A DNA stretch of 9,661 nucleotides, taken from the NCBI GenBank assembly GCA_002430125.1, contig DJBQ01000193.1:1-9661 (forward strand), given 5' to 3'. The DNA comes from Rhodobacterales bacterium UBA5972. GTDB taxonomy: Bacteria > Pseudomonadota > Alphaproteobacteria > Rhodobacterales > Rhodobacteraceae. Every line of letters begins with the position of its first letter. Position 1 is the stretch's first letter. The notes below the pieces were generated by a model. That model saw nothing but the letters and a program-made list of their open reading frames with translations. It did no database searches and was not told the DNA's origin. Both the position numbers and the translations under genes were made by a program. Below, in pieces: positions 6,079 through 9,661 of the stretch.

Positions 6079-6246
6079 CTAGTTTATCTGGATGCGCTCG
6101 ATTTCTTCCTTAAGCCTGAGTTTCTGCTTTTTCATTTCGCCGATTTCCAGATCATTTGATCCGGGGCTTCGCTGTGCCGTTTCGACTTGTTTGGAGAGGG
6201 CTTCGTGTTTTTTCTGGAGTTCGTGCAGATGGGAACTCATGTTCAT
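6079..6246 (-). CDS. YdcH family (DUF465) small coiled-coil protein (55 aa)
   Basis: Reading the complement from 6246 gives 55 codons ending in TAG at 6079-6081. The protein starts MNMSSHLHELQKKHEALS, continues with a central QRSPGSNDLEI turn (25-35) and ends in a second charged helix (EMKKQKLRLKEEIERIQIN). Two amphipathic helices joined by a short turn, with no Cys and no hydrophobic core, are the hallmark of the YdcH/DUF465 family, whose function is not established. GGAG (complement of 6253-6256) sits six bases before ATG 6246 and twelve before the alternative ATG at 6240, so the first is preferred. It converges on phaB, with the phaAB terminator between them. It is too short to show up in length-limited gene searches. 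Confidence 0.9.
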   Translation of the reverse strand: MNMSSHLHELQKKHEALSKQVETAQRSPGSNDLEIGEMKKQKLRLKEEIERIQIN

Positions 6247-6276
6247 TTTTTTCTCCTTGGTTGGTAATCGCTCTGT

Positions 6277-6286
6277 ATTACGTAAT
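6277..6286. promoter_or_regulatory. Perfect 10-bp palindrome ATTACGTAAT upstream of the YdcH-type gene
   Basis: The palindrome lies 30 bp before the ATG of the YdcH-type gene, in the 69-bp gap that separates it from the end of the permease gene. Position and symmetry fit an operator, but no promoter hexamers with good spacing could be matched around it and I know no regulator for it. Confidence 0.3.
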
Positions 6287-6315
6287 CAGTGCATCACAGA
6301 ATTTGAGTCGTGTCA

Positions 6316-7221
6316 TCAAACTTTCACATAAATATGTTCAGGTTGCATGCTTGGTTTCGGCGAAAATTTGCCGATACGGTGCAGAAATTGCGGCAAAGTC
6401 AGCAGGCTGGCCAAGCCACCGGCCACGATCAGGGCCAGTCCGGCCAGTGTAAGGGTGTTTGGAACTTCATGAAACCAGACCAATCCGACGATCACCGCGG
6501 CCACCAGATTAAAGTAAAAGAACGGCGCCAGACGGGCGGCCTCGCTGCGTTGATAGGCTGCGACCGTTAAGAAATGCGTAGCGGCTGTAACCATGCCAAG
6601 GCCGAGGGCAGGCAGCAAAAGGCCGAGGTTTAACTGGCCGATTTGAAGGGCAGCAAACGGAAACAACATGGCCGCCCCAAGCAGACATTGAACGGCAAGC
6701 GCGGCAACCGGTGTCATCGTGCAGACTGCGGCGCGGCCGAGGGCCAGAAACGCGCCCAGCAACACGCCGCCGGTTAGCGCGAAAATAATCCCCGGTTCAA
6801 TCGCGCCGCCAGGCTTGAGGATCAACATCGCGCCCAGAAAGCTGAGCGTGCAACCAATCAGTCGCGGGGCGGTCATTGCCTCGTTATAAAAGAAGACCGA
6901 AATCGCGGTCGCAACGATTGGGGCGATCAGAAACCCACCGACAGCAGTAGCCAACGGGATCAGTGACAACGCCACGATCAGCATTGCCATCGCCCCCACA
7001 ACCAAGGCTGTGCGCAGAACGAAACCGGCGCGGCCCTTTTGCGGCAATGTAACTTTGGTGCCTGTAAGGCGCGCCAGTGCCAGCGCGATCAGTCCGGCGA
7101 CAAAATAGCGCAAAAACACGATGAACATCGGGGATTGGGTGTCGGCAAGTTGTTTTGAAAGGGCGTCGCCAAATGGGGTCAACGACATTGACAGAAGAAT
7201 TAGAAAAACACCACTTTGCAT
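6316..7221 (-). CDS. EamA/DMT-superfamily permease (301 aa)
   Basis: An inner-membrane transporter of the drug/metabolite superfamily. Two EamA repeats of five helices each can be traced (about residues 3-135 and 146-277), giving ten membrane segments, with short loops and charged residues mostly between them. DMT landmarks include ALSKQLADTQSP after helix 1, FLRYFVAG in helix 2, and FFYNEAMTAPRLIGCTLSFLGAMLI at the end of repeat one. The tail after 280 is hydrophilic. Substrate cannot be told from sequence; the family exports metabolites, amino acids or drugs. The start must be at or after 7221, because TAA is the preceding in-frame codon, and residues 3-20 already form helix 1. No Shine-Dalgarno sequence precedes it; instead a T-run ends two bases before the ATG (see the terminator and promoter entries). 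Confidence 0.93.
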   Translation of the reverse strand: MQSGVFLILLSMSLTPFGDALSKQLADTQSPMFIVFLRYFVAGLIALALARLTGTKVTLPQKGRAGFVLRTALVVGAMAMLIVALSLIPLATAVGGFLIAPIVATAISVFFYNEAMTAPRLIGCTLSFLGAMLILKPGGAIEPGIIFALTGGVLLGAFLALGRAAVCTMTPVAALAVQCLLGAAMLFPFAALQIGQLNLGLLLPALGLGMVTAATHFLTVAAYQRSEAARLAPFFYFNLVAAVIVGLVWFHEVPNTLTLAGLALIVAGGLASLLTLPQFLHRIGKFSPKPSMQPEHIYVKV

Positions 7222-7223
7222 TT

Positions 7224-7274
7224 AAAAAAGCCGACTACACACCCACACGATAGATGCCGGTGGGTATATTCGGC
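7224..7274 (-). terminator. Terminator-like hairpin between the methyltransferase and permease genes
   Basis: On the minus strand GCCGA (7274-7270) pairs with TCGGC (7234-7230), and inside it ACCCAC (7265-7260) pairs with GTGGGT (7246-7241), with a small internal loop of 4 and 6 bases and a 13-base apical loop. Six Ts follow at once (7229-7224). The element begins 61 bases after the methyltransferase stop, a normal place for its terminator, but the T-run ends only two bases before the permease ATG, which is unusual. It should stop read-through from the upstream operon. Confidence 0.62.
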
Positions 7275-7303
7275 TTAGGGGCGAAAAGTTAACAAATGGT
7301 TAA
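7264..7303 (-). promoter_or_regulatory. CtrA-like site and candidate promoter of the permease gene
   Basis: Read on the minus strand, TTAA-CCATTTG-TTAAC (7303-7288) is an exact fit to TTAA-N7-TTAAC, the CtrA consensus of alphaproteobacteria. Its second half overlaps a TTAACT -35-like box (7292-7287) that is followed after 17 bases by ATATAC (7269-7264). Transcription would begin near 7257, about 36 bases before the permease ATG. CtrA in Rhodobacterales is linked to motility and gene transfer agents rather than to cell-cycle essentials. AT-rich TTAA words are common by chance in intergenic DNA, so this stays a candidate. Confidence 0.4.
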
Positions 7304-7335
7304 TTTCGCGTTATGCATGTGGTGGACAGGTTCAT

Positions 7336-8094
7336 TCAAAACACAAGGACATCCCCGTTTCTAAGGATCGCCTGAACCAGCGGCGTGTAACTTTCACCGT
7401 CGGCGAGATGCTCGGGTCCGGCATGAACAACCAGCGGCGGGTGCAACATAAACGCGCCTTTAGCGCCTTTGCGCGCCCGCACTAACACCCGCCCCGCTGC
7501 GCGATTGGTTCTGGGGGCAATCGGTTTGACAGCAATGTCGCCAACGCGGCCATCCAGACCGGCAAGCAAATCGGGCAAGCGTTCGGCCAAATGAATGATG
7601 CTGAGGATGCCGCGTGGTTTCAACCGCCGGATCATCACGTCAAGCCATTTTGCCAGCGGCGTTTCCTCGCGAAAGGCGACCTCGCGGCCTTGGTTACTTG
7701 CGGCGGTTCCGGCACCAGCGGCCAGATAAGGCGGGTTGGCGATTACGTGGTCAAAACTGCAGGCGGTCAGGGCTGTTGGAAGGTCGGCCAGATCGGCGCA
7801 AGTGACATCCAAGCCAAAGCCGTTCGCGGCGGCGTTCAGGCGGGCCAGATCGGCATAATCGGATTGTAATTCTACCGCGTGCAGATCAAGGCCAGGCACC
7901 CGCGCGCCCAGACAAAGCGAGGCAACCCCTGCCCCGCAGCCAAGCTCCAACACCGACTGGCCTGCCTGTGCGGGTACGGCGGCGGCCAAAAATACCGGGT
8001 CTGTCGCGGCGCGGTAGCCGGATTTCGGTTGAAAGATTTTCAGGCGACCGCCCAAAAAGCCGTCGCAAGATAAATCGGCCTCGCTAAACCCCAT
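7336..8094 (-). CDS. TrmN6-type N6-adenine/amino methyltransferase (252 aa)
   Basis: A class I SAM-dependent methyltransferase of the family that includes E. coli YfiC/TrmN6, which methylates adenine 37 of tRNA1(Val). Motif I is VLELGCGAG at 48-56, the acidic end of strand 2 is AVELQ at 74-78, and motif IV is NPPY at 120-123, the signature for methylating an exocyclic or side-chain amino group. The N-terminal QPKSGYRAATDPVFLAAAV (22-40) is characteristic of this branch. The target may be tRNA, but HemK-like protein or other RNA substrates are not excluded. The frame extends upstream to 8163, but that would overlap the DUF2007 gene by 65 bases; ATG 8094 leaves a 4-base gap and starts right at the conserved region. 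It is probably cotranscribed with the DUF2007 gene. A terminator-like hairpin follows. Confidence 0.9.
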   Translation of the reverse strand: MGFSEADLSCDGFLGGRLKIFQPKSGYRAATDPVFLAAAVPAQAGQSVLELGCGAGVASLCLGARVPGLDLHAVELQSDYADLARLNAAANGFGLDVTCADLADLPTALTACSFDHVIANPPYLAAGAGTAASNQGREVAFREETPLAKWLDVMIRRLKPRGILSIIHLAERLPDLLAGLDGRVGDIAVKPIAPRTNRAAGRVLVRARKGAKGAFMLHPPLVVHAGPEHLADGESYTPLVQAILRNGDVLVF

Positions 8095-8098
8095 CGTT

Positions 8099-8314
8099 TC
8101 AGTCCGGCAATTCGATGTCGTTGTCGCGCAGAATGGCGCGGGCGCGAAAGATATCACGATCAATCAACATCAGGCGGCGCGGCATAATTCCGATTGATCC
8201 TTCGAGCACGCTCATGTGGACGTCGAATTCAAAGCAGTCTATACCCTCAGCGCCCAGCAGGGCTTTGGCGAAGGCGATGACGGTCGGGTCGTTGGTGCGC
8301 AAAAGCTCTTTCAT
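8099..8314 (-). CDS. DUF2007 domain protein (71 aa)
   Basis: A short conserved protein of unknown function. It opens MKELLRTNDPTVIAFAKALL and ends DIFRARAILRDNDIELPD; the whole length is the small ferredoxin-like domain typical of DUF2007, a family sometimes proposed to act as signal-transducing or PII-like modules without firm proof. I chose ATG 8314 rather than the upstream ATG at 8395: the longer form would add 27 residues with no family likeness and run 26 bases into the divergent polyprenyl synthase gene. The start has no good Shine-Dalgarno sequence. It is the first gene of a two-gene unit with the methyltransferase (4 nt apart). A single Cys27 and no membrane segment are seen. Confidence 0.88.
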   Translation of the reverse strand: MKELLRTNDPTVIAFAKALLGAEGIDCFEFDVHMSVLEGSIGIMPRRLMLIDRDIFRARAILRDNDIELPD

Positions 8315-8369
8315 CCTGTGGACATAACGGCAGGACGCTGGTCTTGTCGAGGAATATAAGGAACCGCGC

Positions 8370-9371
8370 ATGACCAAGACTGCACCGGCTGCCAAACCAC
8401 ATGAGGCACTTGCGGCGCTGTTGGCACCGGAAATGCTGGCGGTTGATCAGTTGATCAAGGCGCGGATGGTGTCAGAACATGCGCCGCGCATCCCTGAAGT
8501 CACAGCGCATCTGGTCGAGGCTGGCGGCAAGCGGTTGCGGCCATTGCTGACATTGGCCAGTGCGCGGTTGTGTGGTTATGACGGGCCTTTTCACGTGCAT
8601 TTAGCGGCGACGGTCGAGTTCATTCACACCGCGACGTTGCTGCATGACGATGTTGTCGATGAAAGTGCGCAGCGGCGCGGACGGCCGACAGCGAACCTTA
8701 TGTGGGACAACAAATCGTCGGTTCTGGTCGGGGATTATCTGTTTTCACGGGCGTTTCAATTGATGGTGGAAACCGGGTCTTTGCGGGTGCTGGATATTTT
8801 GGCAAACGCATCGGCAACGATTGCCGAGGGAGAAGTTCTGCAACTGACCGCCGCGCAGGATTTGCGCACCGATGCGGGCATTTATTTGCAGGTCGTGCGT
8901 GGGAAAACTGCGGCGTTATTTGCTGCGGCAACCGAGGTTGGCGGCGTGATTGCCGGGGCCCCTGAGGATCAGGTAACGGCCTTGCGGGATTACGGCGATG
9001 CGCTGGGGATATCGTTTCAGATTGTGGATGATCTGCTGGATTACGGTGGATCAGCGGCGGTCATGGGCAAGAACACGGGCGACGATTTCCGCGAGCGTAA
9101 ACTGACGTTGCCGGTGATAAAAGCGGTGGCGAAGGCGGATCCAGGCGAGCGGGCCTTTTGGTCGCGCGTGATCGAGGCTGGCAAGCAGGAAGAGGGTGAT
9201 TTGCTGCAGGCAATTGACCTGATGCAACGCCACGGAACGCTTGCGCAAACCCGGGCCGAGGCGTTGGGCTGGGCGGAAAAGGCGAAGGCGGCTGTTGAGC
9301 GGTTGCCAAGCTCAGAACTGCGGGATCTGCTGGTGGGCTTGGCGGATTACGTCGTGGCGCGGGTGGTTTAG
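8370..9371 (+). CDS. ispB: Long-chain polyprenyl diphosphate synthase for the ubiquinone side chain (333 aa)
   Basis: An all-alpha trans-prenyltransferase that extends farnesyl/geranylgeranyl diphosphate with isopentenyl diphosphate to make the quinone tail (octa- or decaprenyl; UQ-10 is usual in Rhodobacterales, so decaprenyl is likely by inference). Motifs are GGKRLRP at 52-58, the first Asp-rich motif DDVVD at 93-97, GDYLFSRAF at 121-129, and the second Asp-rich motif DDLLD at 220-224 followed by GKNTGDDF at 233-240. Small Ala88, five residues before the first Asp, fits an open product pocket and a long chain. AAGGAA at 8358-8363 lies six bases before the ATG. It is divergent from the DUF2007 gene across only 55 bases. 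The length is normal and no key residue is missing. Confidence 0.95.
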   Translation: MTKTAPAAKPHEALAALLAPEMLAVDQLIKARMVSEHAPRIPEVTAHLVEAGGKRLRPLLTLASARLCGYDGPFHVHLAATVEFIHTATLLHDDVVDESAQRRGRPTANLMWDNKSSVLVGDYLFSRAFQLMVETGSLRVLDILANASATIAEGEVLQLTAAQDLRTDAGIYLQVVRGKTAALFAAATEVGGVIAGAPEDQVTALRDYGDALGISFQIVDDLLDYGGSAAVMGKNTGDDFRERKLTLPVIKAVAKADPGERAFWSRVIEAGKQEEGDLLQAIDLMQRHGTLAQTRAEALGWAEKAKAAVERLPSSELRDLLVGLADYVVARVV

Positions 9372-9402
9372 GTCACTGCGTTTTGGTTCTGGTGACTGCG
9401 TT
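9371..9402 (+). repeat. Imperfect direct repeat just after the polyprenyl synthase gene
   Basis: GGTCACTGCGTT (9371-9382; the first base is the last base of the synthase stop codon) and GGTGACTGCGTT (9391-9402) differ at one base and have a 20-base period. The single difference also makes GTCAC and GTGAC complementary. It may be a short local duplication or a binding site spaced at two helical turns; no function is known. Confidence 0.35.
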
Positions 9403-9436
9403 ATTGTTGCGTCGGTATTGAGCCAATGGATATATC

Positions 9437-9461
9437 GGGCATTGTTCAAGAGCAATTGCCC
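9437..9461 (+). terminator. Weak terminator candidate for the polyprenyl synthase gene
   Basis: GGGCATTG (9437-9444) pairs with CAA-T-TGCCC (9453-9461; one bulged T) around an eight-base loop, 65 bases after the gene's stop. The bases after it (GCGGTTGTTTG) are only partly T-rich, so termination efficiency is uncertain. The rest of the 262-bp non-coding stretch holds an AT-rich patch with TTAAT-TC-ATTAA at 9514-9525 and no gene I can support. Confidence 0.35.
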
Positions 9462-9611
9462 GCGGTTGTTTGTGGCGTTGAAACGGCAAAGCTGCCCATA
9501 TCCGCGCATTCCCTTAATTCATTAATATATGAACACGATCCTAACTCCGGCGGCATATCCCAGCTTCGCTATTTAGCCTCAGCCTTTGGCGGCTCGGAAT
9601 GTTTCTGACTT

Positions 9612-9653
9612 AAAAAGACGGCCGGTTAGTCGGTTAGTCGTAAGCGACGGCCA
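9612..9653 (-). terminator. Terminator-like hairpin facing left at the right edge
   Basis: On the minus strand GGCCG (9652-9648) pairs with CGGCC (9624-9620), extendable by one or two G-U pairs, and five Ts follow three bases later (9616-9612). A four-base stem GTCG/CGAC with a CTTA loop nests inside. It would end a minus-strand gene entering from beyond the window, converging on the polyprenyl synthase gene. Confidence 0.45.
9624..9639 (+). repeat. Tandem 8-mer GGTTAGTC x2
   Basis: Two perfect copies of GGTTAGTC sit head to tail in the loop of the terminator-like hairpin, and a third partial GTCG follows. The repeat carries the TAA stop of the possible partial gene on the other strand. It could be a slippage duplication. 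Confidence 0.5.
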
Positions 9654-9661
9654 CGCCCCAT
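9634..9661 (-). CDS. Possible C-terminal end of a gene entering from the right edge
   Basis: One minus-strand frame reads WGVAVAYD followed by TAA at 9636-9634, with mostly G/C-ending codons, and a terminator-like hairpin overlaps and follows it. Eight codons are too few to name a family. The other two minus frames either stop at 9629-9631 or run on without a sensible codon pattern. Evidence is positional only. Confidence 0.3.

Noticed and set aside
8095..8163. Longer methyltransferase start at 8163
   Set aside because: It would overlap the DUF2007 coding region by 65 bases; the conserved part begins at the ATG at 8094.
8315..8395. Longer DUF2007 start at 8395
   Set aside because: It would overlap the divergent polyprenyl synthase gene by 26 bases and adds 27 residues unlike the family.
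9426..9608. 60-codon plus-strand open frame in the right-hand non-coding stretch
   Set aside because: No ribosome binding site, mixed codon use, no recognisable motif, and it contains the hairpin and the AT-rich patch.
9564..9635. Minus-strand frame ending in SEPPKAEAK before a TAG near 9564
   Set aside because: It resembles a charged protein tail, but it lies downstream of an in-frame TAA at 9634-9636 and has no start codon between the two stops, so it cannot be translated without read-through.
1..9661. Search for a defence island, toxin-antitoxin pair, CRISPR array, IS element or prophage
   Set aside because: No transposase, integrase, nuclease/ATPase pair, regularly spaced repeats or tRNA-flanking direct repeats are visible; every long frame with good codon use belongs to a known housekeeping or metabolic family except the 134-residue first gene.

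Overview
The window looks like ordinary chromosome from an alphaproteobacterium of the Rhodobacterales (Roseobacter/Rhodobacter type). The grounds are moderately high GC with G/C-ending codons, tightly packed genes with ATGA stop/start overlaps, a phaA-phaB pair with a CTGC-N3-GCAG PhaR-type site in front of it, YdcH (DUF465) and DUF2007 small proteins of the form I associate with this order, a long-chain polyprenyl diphosphate synthase, and one sequence that fits the CtrA consensus TTAA-N7-TTAAC. There are no tRNA or rRNA genes, CRISPR arrays, insertion sequences or phage genes.

Layout, left to right. (1) 1-2196, plus strand: a possible gene tail at the edge, then three genes joined by ATGA overlaps: a one-helix membrane-anchored protein of unknown function, a fatty acid hydroxylase/sterol desaturase-type di-iron membrane enzyme, and an SGNH/GDSL hydrolase. 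They look like one translationally coupled lipid-modifying unit. (2) 2177-2764, minus strand: 3-methyladenine DNA glycosylase I (tag), whose 3' end overlaps the SGNH gene by 20 bp. (3) 2897-3727, plus: a stand-alone EAL c-di-GMP phosphodiesterase with all catalytic residues, divergent from tag. (4) 3728-4010: a 283-bp leader dense in dyads, including the PhaR-type site, followed by phaA (4011-5186), an intercistronic hairpin and phaB (5289-6014), ending in a clear rho-independent terminator. (5) 6079-8314, minus: a 55-residue YdcH-family protein, an EamA/DMT permease, a TrmN6-type methyltransferase and a DUF2007 protein. The last two are only 4 nt apart. A terminator and a CtrA-like promoter are interleaved just upstream of the permease. 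(6) 8370-9371, plus: polyprenyl diphosphate synthase for the ubiquinone side chain, divergent from the DUF2007 gene. (7) 9372-9661: no complete gene; short repeats, a weak hairpin, and on the minus strand a terminator-like hairpin plus what may be the last eight codons of a gene entering from the right.

How the genes work together: PhaA condenses two acetyl-CoA and PhaB reduces acetoacetyl-CoA to (R)-3-hydroxybutyryl-CoA for polyhydroxybutyrate storage; the synthase phaC is not in this window. The rest are housekeeping or stand-alone functions: DNA repair, c-di-GMP turnover, RNA or protein methylation, quinone side-chain synthesis. I found no clearly novel defence or mobile system. The best leads are regulatory (PHB leader, phaA-phaB hairpin, the permease promoter placed inside a terminator) and the uncharacterised three-gene lipid cluster.
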